DNA from: Actinomycetota bacterium
GTDB taxonomy: Bacteria > Actinomycetota > Thermoleophilia > Miltoncostaeales > Miltoncostaeaceae
DNA length: 30,083 nucleotides
Direction: 5' to 3'
NCBI GenBank assembly: GCA_020636905.1
Contig: JACJWX010000019.1
Location: 1 to 30,083 of the forward strand
Part shown: positions 7,821 through 14,615 of the stretch, piece by piece
Layout of the letters: each line of letters opens with the position of its first letter
How positions within the stretch are numbered: the first letter of the stretch is position 1
Translations under genes and position numbers: made by a program
Notes under the pieces: generated by a model
Databases searched by the model: none
What the model was told of the DNA's origin: nothing
Seen by the model: only the letters and a program-made list of their open reading frames with translations

Positions 7821-7878
7821 GCCCGACGGTCCGGCGCCGCCAGGTCGCGATGGACCCGACGACGCGCGGACCGACGAC

Positions 7879-9132
7879 TCAGTGGCCGTCTTCGCGCACG
7901 AGGATGGCACCCTCGCCACGGGCGTAGGCCTCCTCGCCGTGCTCGGTGACGTCCAGCCCGAGGGCCTCGTGGCGCTGCTCGACCCGCAGCGGCATCACCA
8001 GGCCGATGAGCTTGAGCAGGATCCACGTGCCTACGAACGAGTACGTGGTCGCCGCCAGCACCGCGACGAACTGGTACCAGAGCTGGATCGGGCTGCCGTA
8101 GGCCAGCCCGTCGGCCACGCCGTTCCAGGTCGTCTGGGCGAAGATCCCGATGAACAGGATGCCGACCAGGCCGCCGATGCCGTGAGCACCGAGGACGTCG
8201 AGTGATTCGTCCAGACGGGTGCGCGGCCGCCACATGATCAGCGCGTAGCTCGGCACCGCCGCGACGCCGCCCAGGACGATCGCCCACATGGGGCCGATGA
8301 ATCCGGCTGCCGGGGTGATGCAGACACACCCCACGACCACGGCCGTCGCGCCGCCGACGGCGGTCACGCGCCGATCACGCGCCATGTCGAGCAGGAACCA
8401 CACGGTGAGGGTGGCCGCCGGCGCCAGCAGCGTGTTGGCGAACGCCAGGACGCTGGGCGATCCGGCCGCCAGGCCGCTGCCGCCGTTGAAGCCGAACCAG
8501 CCGAACCACAGCAGGCCGGCGCCCAGCAGGATGTACATCGTGTTGTGCGGCAGGAGCGCCTGGCGGCTGTAGTCGCGTCGAGCACCCACCAGGAGCGCTG
8601 CCGCCCATGCCGAGAAACCGGACGCCATCTCGACCGGCACGCCTCCGGCGAAGTCCAGCACACCCAGGTCGGCCAGCCAGCCTCCACCCCACACCCAGTG
8701 CACCAGGACCGCGTAGACGAAGATGGTCCACAGCACGATGAAGATGAGGAAGGCGCTGAAGCGCATGCGCTCCACCACTGCGCCCGAGAGGAGCGCGGCG
8801 GTGATGATGGCGAACGTCGCCTGGTAGACGAAGAACAGCAGATGCGGAATCGTCTGCCCATCCCGCGGGGCGAAGTCGACGCCGTTCATGAACGCGTGAC
8901 CGAAGCCACCGATGATGTCGTTGCCCGAGTCGAACGCCAGCGAGTACGCCACGACCGCCCAGGTGATGGTGACCAGACCGAGCGCGGCCAGGCTCATCAT
9001 GAAGGTGTTCAGCGTGTTCTTCTCGCGGACGAATCCCGCGTAGAAGAGCCCGAGCCCCGGCGTCATCAGCATCACCAGCGCCGTCGAGACGAGGATCCAG
9101 GCGGTGTCGCCCGTGTCGATGCCGGCCATCAC
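7879..9132 (-). CDS. amtB: Ammonium transporter (Amt family) with Glu in place of the first twin-His
   Basis: The 417-residue protein has the Amt family length and about 11 membrane segments. It shows the H-W-V-W-G-G-G-W-L block (145-153), D-F-A-G-G (160-164), F-N-G-G-S-G and the second pore histidine H317 in G-A-H-G-I-G-G. Where canonical bacterial Amt proteins have the first pore histidine (E. coli H168), this protein has E168 in V-P-V-E-M. Fungal Mep1/Mep3 proteins carry the same change. The C-terminus G-L-D-V-T-E-H-G-E-E-A-Y is the segment that contacts PII. The start overlaps the PII gene stop by 4 bp (ATGA), giving the classic glnK-amtB operon. Confidence 0.95.
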   Translation of the reverse strand: MMAGIDTGDTAWILVSTALVMLMTPGLGLFYAGFVREKNTLNTFMMSLAALGLVTITWAVVAYSLAFDSGNDIIGGFGHAFMNGVDFAPRDGQTIPHLLFFVYQATFAIITAALLSGAVVERMRFSAFLIFIVLWTIFVYAVLVHWVWGGGWLADLGVLDFAGGVPVEMASGFSAWAAALLVGARRDYSRQALLPHNTMYILLGAGLLWFGWFGFNGGSGLAAGSPSVLAFANTLLAPAATLTVWFLLDMARDRRVTAVGGATAVVVGCVCITPAAGFIGPMWAIVLGGVAAVPSYALIMWRPRTRLDESLDVLGAHGIGGLVGILFIGIFAQTTWNGVADGLAYGSPIQLWYQFVAVLAATTYSFVGTWILLKLIGLVMPLRVEQRHEALGLDVTEHGEEAYARGEGAILVREDGH

Positions 9133-9488
9133 TGCGCACCGTCGATCGGGGTGACGGCGAGCTGGTCGGCCTCACCGGTGCGGATCCGGACGGCCCGCTC
9201 CAGCGGCACGACGAAGATCTTGCCGTCGCCCACCTCACCGGTGCGTCCACCCTCGACGATCGAGTCGATGGTCTGATCGAGGAAGTCCTCCGAGACGGCG
9301 ATCTCGAAACGGACCTTGTCTTCGAGGCCGACCTTCACGGTCGTGCCACGGTAGGTCTCGACGCGTTCCGTCTCGCCGCCATGCCCCTGGACCCTGCTCA
9401 GCGACAGGCCACGGATGTTGTTGCGGTAGAGCGACTCGAGCACGTCGTTCGCTTTCTCGGGTCGCACGATTCCGATCACCAGCTTCAC
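9129..9488 (-). CDS. glnK: PII nitrogen regulatory protein (GlnK type)
   Basis: The 119-residue product, read from the GTG at 9488 with GAGGAC just upstream, is a PII protein. It senses ATP/ADP and 2-oxoglutarate and usually plugs the Amt channel when nitrogen is ample. The C-terminal signature T-G-E-V-G-D-G-K-I-F-V-V-P at 83-95 and R-I-R-T-G-E are intact. In the T-loop Y46 is present but the modification residue Y51 of enteric PII is V51 (Y-R-G-T-T-V), and Q39 is E39. Uridylylation or adenylylation at residue 51 is therefore not possible. It is the first gene of the operon with amtB. Confidence 0.94.
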   Translation of the reverse strand: MKLVIGIVRPEKANDVLESLYRNNIRGLSLSRVQGHGGETERVETYRGTTVKVGLEDKVRFEIAVSEDFLDQTIDSIVEGGRTGEVGDGKIFVVPLERAVRIRTGEADQLAVTPIDGAQ

Positions 9489-9574
9489 GGACGTCCTCTT
9501 GGTTCGCGGGCGGACAGGACGGCGCAGAGCGCGCCGCGGGTCACCGTAACCGAGGCCCCCGAGCCTTCCGTTTC

Positions 9575-9622
9575 GACATCTGGACAAGGTCGGCGGGTCG
9601 ATCTTTGGACATCTGCACAAGG
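9575..9622. repeat. Paired direct repeat upstream of glnK-amtB, candidate regulator sites
   Basis: GACATCTGGACAAGG at 9575-9589 and GACATCTGCACAAGG at 9608-9622 differ at one base and start exactly 33 bp apart, about three helical turns. On the operon's own strand they read CCTTGTSCAGATGTC and lie about 87-134 bp upstream of the glnK start, where an activator would bind. They do not resemble GlnR, AmtR or NtcA boxes. The regulator is unknown. Confidence 0.45.
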
Positions 9623-9682
9623 GGTGACTGGCCGGATGCACAAACCGCGGGCCGAACGGCCCCTCCCGGCTGGCCCTGCGGC

Positions 9683-10675
9683 CTACTCGAGGTCCGGGAT
9701 CTCCTGACCGTCCTGAAGGTCGCGCAGGCGCCCGGTGATCCAGCGCCGGGCCGCGTGCACGGCCGCGCCCTGGGCGCCGGTGAACACGTGATCGGCCCCG
9801 TCGATGTACTCCAGATGGACGTCCGGGCAGCCGCCGTCGCGCGCGAGCTTCACCAGTTCCGGCCCCTCCGACCGGGGAATCAGCAGGTCGCTGCCGGCCT
9901 GAATGATGCCCAGCGGAACGCGCAGCACCCCCACCCAGCGGCGCGACTCGGCGGTGAGCGCCTCGGGGCCGCGCGAATGCCACCAGGTCCGGTAGGTCCA
10001 GATCTCGGCGTGCATCGGTGAGTGCGACGGGCCAGACGCGCGCTCCACCAGCACGATGCGATCGCGCTTGGGGTCGTCGGTGCCCACCATCCCGCGCTGC
10101 ACCATGCGGGTCATCTCGTTGTAGTCGGGCACCGCGCCGAACCGTTCCCATCGCCGGCGCAGCGACTGCGGCAGCGACAGGGGGTGGGCGAGCGTGCAGA
10201 CGCCCACGACCTCGGGGGGCGCCACCTTGGCCTGGTAGTGGGTGACCATGGTGGAGCCCATGCTGTACCCCACCAGCACGATGCGGTTGAACCCGCGCCG
10301 GCGCAGTGTGCGGACGGCCGCGTCGATGTCCAGGGGGACCTGCTCCAGGAGCCCGCTGCCGAAGAAGGCGCCGTAGTTGGCCATGCGGGTGTTCGCGGTC
10401 AGCACGGGGATGCCCACCTGCGCGAACCCGAACGCGAGGCGGCGCGGCATCCCGGTGAGGTAGTTGCCCACCGATCCGTGGATGACGAGCGCCGCCGTCC
10501 GCGTGAGGCTGGTTTCGCGGGGGGTGAACATCATCCCGTCCCACTTGTTGCCGTCCTCGGTCTCCATCAGCAGCAGTCGGGTCTCGATGCTCCGGTCGTC
10601 CCGCCCGAACCGCGGGTGGCGGGGCCGGATGTGCGACCCGCGCCGCTGCGCGTGCCGGATCCAGTCGGTGCTCAC
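9683..10675 (-). CDS. Alpha/beta hydrolase, first of a tandem paralogous pair
   Basis: The 330-residue protein has an alpha/beta hydrolase fold: H-G at 66-67 for the oxyanion hole, nucleophile S138 in G-Y-S-M-G, and probable acid D263 and H296. It shares a diagnostic stretch, T-Y-R-T-W-W-H-S-R-G-P-E-A (about 227-239), with the gene just upstream, and the overall layout is the same, so the two arose by duplication. The GTG start overlaps the upstream stop (GTGA). Substrate is unknown; an esterase or a DUF-type acyl hydrolase is possible. No signal peptide is seen, so it is probably cytoplasmic. Confidence 0.85.
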   Translation of the reverse strand: MSTDWIRHAQRRGSHIRPRHPRFGRDDRSIETRLLLMETEDGNKWDGMMFTPRETSLTRTAALVIHGSVGNYLTGMPRRLAFGFAQVGIPVLTANTRMANYGAFFGSGLLEQVPLDIDAAVRTLRRRGFNRIVLVGYSMGSTMVTHYQAKVAPPEVVGVCTLAHPLSLPQSLRRRWERFGAVPDYNEMTRMVQRGMVGTDDPKRDRIVLVERASGPSHSPMHAEIWTYRTWWHSRGPEALTAESRRWVGVLRVPLGIIQAGSDLLIPRSEGPELVKLARDGGCPDVHLEYIDGADHVFTGAQGAAVHAARRWITGRLRDLQDGQEIPDLE

Positions 10676-11565
10676 CCGTGCCTCCGCATCCAGCGGGCGA
10701 TCGTGTCGGTGACGATGAACTCGCGGCCACCGAAGAAGTGGTCGGTGCCCTCGATCATCGTCACCTCGACGTTGAGGTTCCCGCCGCGACGGGCCACCGT
10801 GGCAAGTGCCTCGGCCTCTTCCGGATGCACCACGCTGTCGGTGGTTCCCTGCAGCATGAGCAGCGGGGCGCGCACCTGGCCGATCTGCAGGTGGGTCTTG
10901 GCCGCCGAGGCTTCGGGTCCACGCGAGTGCCACCAGGTGCGGTAGGTGTAGACCTCGGAGTCTCTCGGCTGGCTGGACGGTCCGCGACTGCGCTCGATCA
11001 CGAACAGGCGGTCGGCCTCCTCGCTCTCGGGGTGTTCCATGATGACGCTGGCGCGTTCGAAGATGGTCTCGTAGCTCGGCTGGGCGCGCCAGCGCCGCGA
11101 CCTGGACTCGAGCGACTCCGGGAGCCCCCAGGGCGCACCGATCAGCACCAGCCCCCGCAGCCACGGGACGTGGGCGGTGGCCGCCCAGCGGGTGATCAAC
11201 GTGGCGCCGCTCGAGTACCCCATCCCCACGAGGTGGTCGAACCCGTTGGTGCGGAGCCACTCGGCGCCGGCCGACAGGTCGCGACGCGCCCGGTCGAAGA
11301 TGCCGGGGCCGAAGAGCTGGCCGACGTTGCCCATGCGCGTCTCGACGATCAGCACCGGGTAGCCGGCACGAGCGAGGGGCGGCGCCAGGAACCGCAGCGT
11401 CCCCACCAGGAAGTTGCCCATGATGCCGTGCACGTGCATCAGCGCGGTGCGACGACCGGTGGCCCGTTCCCGGATCCTCGCGGCCCGTTCGTCGATGACC
11501 AGCAGCGCGTCGTGGTTGACGCCGTCCACCGCGCGGAGGGTGACGAGCTGGTACTCGACCGCCAC
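10672..11565 (-). CDS. Alpha/beta hydrolase, second of a tandem paralogous pair
   Basis: The 297-residue protein has H-V-H-G-I-M-G-N-F at about 44-52, nucleophile S118 in G-Y-S-S-G, D243 and H276 as the likely triad. It aligns along its length with the downstream neighbour, including the shared T-Y-R-T-W-W-H-S-R-G-P-E-A block (207-219), which is not part of the general alpha/beta hydrolase consensus. The downstream copy is longer at both ends. Both genes overlap by 4 bp and should be co-translated; they may form a heteromer or act on related substrates. The reaction is not known. Confidence 0.85.
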   Translation of the reverse strand: MAVEYQLVTLRAVDGVNHDALLVIDERAARIRERATGRRTALMHVHGIMGNFLVGTLRFLAPPLARAGYPVLIVETRMGNVGQLFGPGIFDRARRDLSAGAEWLRTNGFDHLVGMGYSSGATLITRWAATAHVPWLRGLVLIGAPWGLPESLESRSRRWRAQPSYETIFERASVIMEHPESEEADRLFVIERSRGPSSQPRDSEVYTYRTWWHSRGPEASAAKTHLQIGQVRAPLLMLQGTTDSVVHPEEAEALATVARRGGNLNVEVTMIEGTDHFFGGREFIVTDTIARWMRRHG

Positions 11566-11627
11566 GCGCTACCTCGCGGACACCGGGGTGACGGGGCACC
11601 CGGCGACGCGGGGCGCGCGCATGCCCC

Positions 11628-12113
11628 TCACCGGTCGCCGACCGTGCGGTACTGCCGGTTCCAGAACAGCAGCGGCTCGGCCTCGGTGATCTCGCTCGAG
11701 ATCACACGCCCCACCAGGATCGTGTGATCGCCCGTCTGGGTGGCCGAATGGTGCTCGCAGACCATCCGCGCGACGCCCATCGGGAGGATCGGCGCGTCGA
11801 AGGGGCCGGGCTCCCAGTCCTGAGGTGTGAACTTCTCGTACCCGGGCTTCGCGAATCGCGTGGAGAGCTCGCTCTGGGTCCGGTCGAGCACGTGCACGGC
11901 AAACCCGGGGGCCCCGCACAGGGCGTCGTGGCTCTTGGCGTGACGGGCGACGCAGATCAGCACCAGCGGGGGGTCGAGCGAGAGCGAGCTGAACGATGAC
12001 GCCGTCATGCCGGTCGGCCCGTGCGGCCCCTGCGCGGTCACCACCGTGACGCCGCTGGGCCACAGCGACAGGGTGTCTCGGAACTGCTGGGGGCTGACGG
12101 AGGGTGCGTCCAT
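11628..12113 (-). CDS. Flavin reductase-like, FMN-binding protein
   Basis: The 161-residue protein matches the flavin-reductase-like domain (short-chain, FMN-binding). It opens F-R-D-T-L-S-L-W-P-S-G-V-T-V-V-T and continues G-M-T-A-S-S-F-S-S-L-S-L-D-P-P-L-V-L, the FMN-binding segment, then C-V-A-R-H-A-K-S. Such proteins supply FMNH2 or FADH2 to a monooxygenase partner. No intact monooxygenase lies next to it, although a broken FAD-dependent one lies at 22415. The ATG is 12 bp after the stop of the upstream propeller-like gene, so they are likely co-transcribed. Confidence 0.88.
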   Translation of the reverse strand: MDAPSVSPQQFRDTLSLWPSGVTVVTAQGPHGPTGMTASSFSSLSLDPPLVLICVARHAKSHDALCGAPGFAVHVLDRTQSELSTRFAKPGYEKFTPQDWEPGPFDAPILPMGVARMVCEHHSATQTGDHTILVGRVISSEITEAEPLLFWNRQYRTVGDR

Positions 12114-12124
12114 GGCGCCCAACG

Positions 12125-13297
12125 CTACCGGAGTTGCACCTGGACGACCCGGCTCCGCGCCGGAACCGCGGACCGGCCCATGAAACCTCCCTCGGCACTC
12201 GCCGGGCGGGCGAAGCGGGTGAACACGTAGACCAACCGGCGGCCCCTGAGTGCCGGCTGGCTCAGAAAGGTGCGGTGGCGCCCTCGATCCACGCTGGCAA
12301 CGACCGTGCCCGACCGGTGGGCGTCCAGGTCGACCCAGGCGATGCGGTCGCGGAACCTGCCCCGCTGGGCGATCCGTTCCCGCCACACCACGCGGCTGCC
12401 CGAGATGCTCGGCTCGGGAACGGCGGGCGCCTCGGGTGCCATCCCGGGGAGCAGGAGCTTGGCCAGGCGGACGCGCCGCCGCCGTTTGGTCTCGAAGACG
12501 TAGTCGATGAGGCGCACGCGCTGGTCGCCGTCGCGCACCACGGTGTAGACGAGGTGTTTCGCCGTCAGGTCGGCCGACGCCACGCGGTTGCCGCCGGTCA
12601 GCCGCACCACCTGGAGGGGGCGGTCGGACCGCCCGTCCACCAGCACCGCCCGTTCGGTGCCGAGCGCGTACCCGAAGATGGCGCCGGCGAGCACCTCGCG
12701 GACCACCGCCTGGCCCGAGGGCCCGGCCCATACGTCCACGGGTCGGACCGCGTCGCGCAGCAGGGTGCGGGTGTAGAGCACGCGGGGCGGGGTGAGCTTG
12801 CCGATGTGGGTGAGCAGGGTCCGGGTCTCCCCCGTCGCCCCAGAACCGGTCTCCCGCAACCAGACCAGCCGGGGCCCGTTCGCGTCGACGGCCACGATGC
12901 GGCTGCCCGGGGCGTCCCGATCGATGGTGGTGACCCTGCCGCTGTTCCGGTTGAGCGCCACCAGCTCGGTGCCACCCTCGGGAATGGGCCTGCGAAGGAC
13001 GACGGTGCTGCCCCACACGCCGATCAGCTCGCCCGGATCGCACACCCCCGGCGTCGACTGCCCGCGGATCGGCCGGGGCTTCGGGCGCCGGAGCGTGGTG
13101 CTCCAGACGCGGGTGGGCCCGGCGGTCAGCCGGCAGTGACTCCAGGCGACCTCAGCCCGGCCCAGTGCGACGGCGCCGATCAAACCGGGCGACTCCGCCA
13201 GCAGCCGGTCCGGCTTCGGTGGGGCGCCCGACGCCGGCACGGCGACGACCGCCGCGAGCCCGATCGTCAGCGTGAGGAGGTGCAGCGGACGGGTCAC
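12125..13297 (-). CDS. Secreted beta-propeller-like protein of unknown function
   Basis: The GTG at 13295-13297 gives a 390-residue protein with a signal peptide: V-T-R-P-L-H followed by a hydrophobic run and A-S-G-A cleavage region near residue 22. The rest consists of repeated beta-rich segments with patterns such as R-V-V-W-R-E and R-L-V-Y-V-F-T-R, suggesting a propeller outside the cell. No catalytic motif was recognised. The GTG is preferred over the upstream start (13405), because it places the hydrophobic segment at the N-terminus and TAGGGT lies 7 nt before it. It is followed within 12 bp by the flavin reductase gene. Confidence 0.7.
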   Translation of the reverse strand: MTRPLHLLTLTIGLAAVVAVPASGAPPKPDRLLAESPGLIGAVALGRAEVAWSHCRLTAGPTRVWSTTLRRPKPRPIRGQSTPGVCDPGELIGVWGSTVVLRRPIPEGGTELVALNRNSGRVTTIDRDAPGSRIVAVDANGPRLVWLRETGSGATGETRTLLTHIGKLTPPRVLYTRTLLRDAVRPVDVWAGPSGQAVVREVLAGAIFGYALGTERAVLVDGRSDRPLQVVRLTGGNRVASADLTAKHLVYTVVRDGDQRVRLIDYVFETKRRRRVRLAKLLLPGMAPEAPAVPEPSISGSRVVWRERIAQRGRFRDRIAWVDLDAHRSGTVVASVDRGRHRTFLSQPALRGRRLVYVFTRFARPASAEGGFMGRSAVPARSRVVQVQLR

Positions 13298-13304
13298 GCG
13301 GAGC

Positions 13305-13310
13305 ACCCTA
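13305..13310 (-). promoter_or_regulatory. Putative -10 hexamer of the propeller-like gene (leaderless)
   Basis: On the minus strand this reads TAGGGT, matching TANNNT, and ends 7 nt before the GTG at 13297. The distance fits transcription starting on the start codon, as for rph and the sirtuin gene in this window. Confidence 0.45.
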
Positions 13311-13369
13311 TCGGCCACCCGCCGGCGCCCGGGCCGCCACGGGTCGGGGCCCTCCCGGCGGCGGTGGTG

Positions 13370-13375
13370 TAGCGT
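13370..13375 (+). promoter_or_regulatory. Putative -10 hexamer of the peroxiredoxin gene
   Basis: TAGCGT lies 41 nt before the peroxiredoxin ATG in the 119-bp divergent intergenic region. In contrast to the leaderless genes, a Shine-Dalgarno site (GAGGA, 8 nt or less before the ATG) is present, so a leader of about 35 nt is expected. Confidence 0.35.
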
Positions 13376-13416
13376 CGCCCGACCCGCCCGTTCACTCTCA
13401 GACAACGAGGAATCGC

Positions 13417-13881
13417 ATGGCCCTGCAAGCTGGTGACAAAGCCCCCGACTTCACCCTCAAGAGCAACGCGATGGAAGAGGTCACCCTCTCCGAGGCGCTC
13501 CAGAAGGGCCCGGTCGTGCTCGCGTTCTTCCCGCTCGCCTTCAGCGGTGTCTGTACCAAGCAGTTCACCGACATGGGCAAAGAGGTCGACTCCTGGTCCA
13601 CCGGTGGCGCCCAGGTGTTCGGCGTCAGCGTGGATCACGCCTACAGCCTGGGCGCGTTCGCCAAGGAGGTCGGCGCCGAGGACATCACGTTCCTGTCCGA
13701 CTTCCAGCCGCGCGGCGCGGTCGCCCAGAGCTACGGGGTGTTCCTCGATGGTCCGGGCATCACCACGCGCGCGATGTTCGTGATCGACCGTGACGGCACC
13801 ATCAAGCACGCCGAGGCCATGGACACGCCGCCCGAGATGCCCGACGTGGACGCCGCCCGCCTGGCGGCCTGCTCGCTCTAG
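13417..13881 (+). CDS. Peroxiredoxin (AhpC/TSA fold, AhpE/BCP-like)
   Basis: The 154-residue protein is a thioredoxin-fold peroxidase that reduces hydroperoxides. The active site F-P-L-A-F-S-G-V-C (38-46) carries peroxidatic C46 with P39 and S43; R118 in T-T-R-A-M-F-V-I-D is the conserved arginine. The only other cysteine is C152, three residues from the C-terminus, so any resolving disulfide would involve the tail or a partner thiol. Mycobacterial AhpE has a different second cysteine. GAGGAAT lies before the ATG and a 12-bp hairpin follows the stop by 12 bp, marking a single-gene unit. Confidence 0.93.
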   Translation: MALQAGDKAPDFTLKSNAMEEVTLSEALQKGPVVLAFFPLAFSGVCTKQFTDMGKEVDSWSTGGAQVFGVSVDHAYSLGAFAKEVGAEDITFLSDFQPRGAVAQSYGVFLDGPGITTRAMFVIDRDGTIKHAEAMDTPPEMPDVDAARLAACSL

Positions 13882-13892
13882 CGTCGACCTCA

Positions 13893-13920
13893 CCGGGGCG
13901 GACGCCGGCGTCCGCCCCGG
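13893..13920 (+). terminator. Hairpin terminator-like palindrome after the peroxiredoxin gene
   Basis: CCGGGGCGGACG at 13893-13904 pairs perfectly with CGTCCGCCCCGG at 13909-13920 around CCGG. The whole 28 bp is one perfect palindrome. It starts 12 bp after the stop codon. No T-run follows, so it fits the U-less hairpin terminators of high-GC actinobacteria. Confidence 0.65.
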
Positions 13921-14024
13921 GCAGACGCACGCGGACCACGACCGCGTCCGCCCTTCGGCGGCCACGGCGACGACCGCGGGCCCGGCCATGCTTCGTCTCC
14001 AGCGCGACGAGCCTGGAGGCTGAG

Positions 14025-14129
14025 GTGTTTCGACTGCTGCGATGCCCCACGGACGGTGCCGGGCCCCGGTGCGGGCTCGACCCGCATTGCCCCGAGGCGC
14101 CATCACGGGAGCCGTCATGCCGCGCCTGA
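14025..14129 (+). CDS. Possible small Cys-rich protein (34 aa)
   Basis: A GTG at 14025-14027 follows GGAGG at 14015-14019 with a 5-nt spacer, one of the better Shine-Dalgarno sites in the window. The reading frame encodes V-F-R-L-L-R-C-P-T-D-G and later R-C-G-L-D-P-H-C-P-E, with cysteines at residues 7, 16, 22 and 32. It stops at 14127-14129 and overlaps the next gene's chosen start by 13 bp, which would allow coupling. I do not recognise it; spaced cysteines could bind a metal. It could also be chance, or the leader of the following gene. Confidence 0.35.
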   Translation: MFRLLRCPTDGAGPRCGLDPHCPEAPSREPSCRA

Positions 14130-14569
14130 GCCGGTGGTGCATCCGCGCCGGCCTGGCCCATCTCGTGATCGGCATGGCCATCGGATCGTGGATGCTCATC
14201 GAGCAGGCCCGAACCGGAACGTCGCCGGGTCGCCCCTGGCCGGTGCTGCATGCCCACATCCTGCTGGTGGGGTTCCTCCTGATGCTGATCGTGGGCGTGG
14301 CCTTCTGGATGTTCCCCCGCGTCAGCGGCGCGCGCCCGGGCCGCGAGGGTGGGTGGGTGGCGTTCGGGCTCATCAACTTGGGCCTGGTGCTCCGCGTCAT
14401 CGCTGAGCCTCTGGCAACCGATGGTGCGGCGTTCTGGCGCTGGATGCTGGGGGTGGCCGCCGTACTCCCGGCACTCGGCGCCCTCGCGTTCGTGATCGCG
14501 ATCCTGCCGCGTGTGCGTGCCGCCTCGACCTCCCCGACCAGACGGGGCGGCGTGTCTCCCGACGGCTAA
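14117..14569 (+). CDS. Small four-helix membrane protein resembling NnrS or heme-copper oxidase subunit I
   Basis: From the ATG at 14117, with GGGAG 5 nt upstream, the product is 150 residues. It has four hydrophobic segments at about 11-29, 43-66, 79-97 and 107-131. The second contains V-L-H-A-H-I-L-L-V-G-F (43-53), ending in M-F-P-R; this His-x-His/G-F/P pattern resembles the heme-ligand helix of NnrS and of NorB/CcoN-type subunits. NnrS is linked to NO tolerance in denitrifiers. The protein is far shorter than either family. Its place just before the nirS region supports a role in nitrite or NO handling, but heme binding is inferred only. A longer form from 14042 is possible. Confidence 0.65.
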   Translation: MPRLSRWCIRAGLAHLVIGMAIGSWMLIEQARTGTSPGRPWPVLHAHILLVGFLLMLIVGVAFWMFPRVSGARPGREGGWVAFGLINLGLVLRVIAEPLATDGAAFWRWMLGVAAVLPALGALAFVIAILPRVRAASTSPTRRGGVSPDG

Positions 14570-14615
14570 TGCCCGCGGCACTTGTTTTTCCGGCACCCGA
14601 TGGAACAATTCCGGG

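Noticed and set aside
7827..7873. Possible bidirectional terminator (CGGTCCG / CGGACCG) between the cyclase and amtB genes
   Set aside because: Only a 7-bp stem with a loop of about 33 nt and no T-run; too weak.
12122..12127. TAGCGT 8 nt before the flavin reductase start, as a leaderless promoter
   Set aside because: The TAG is the stop codon of the upstream gene 12 bp away, so the match is probably coincidental.
14582..14610. Possible inverted repeat TTGTT...AACAA before the HTH gene
   Set aside because: Arms do not align without unequal gaps; not better than chance.
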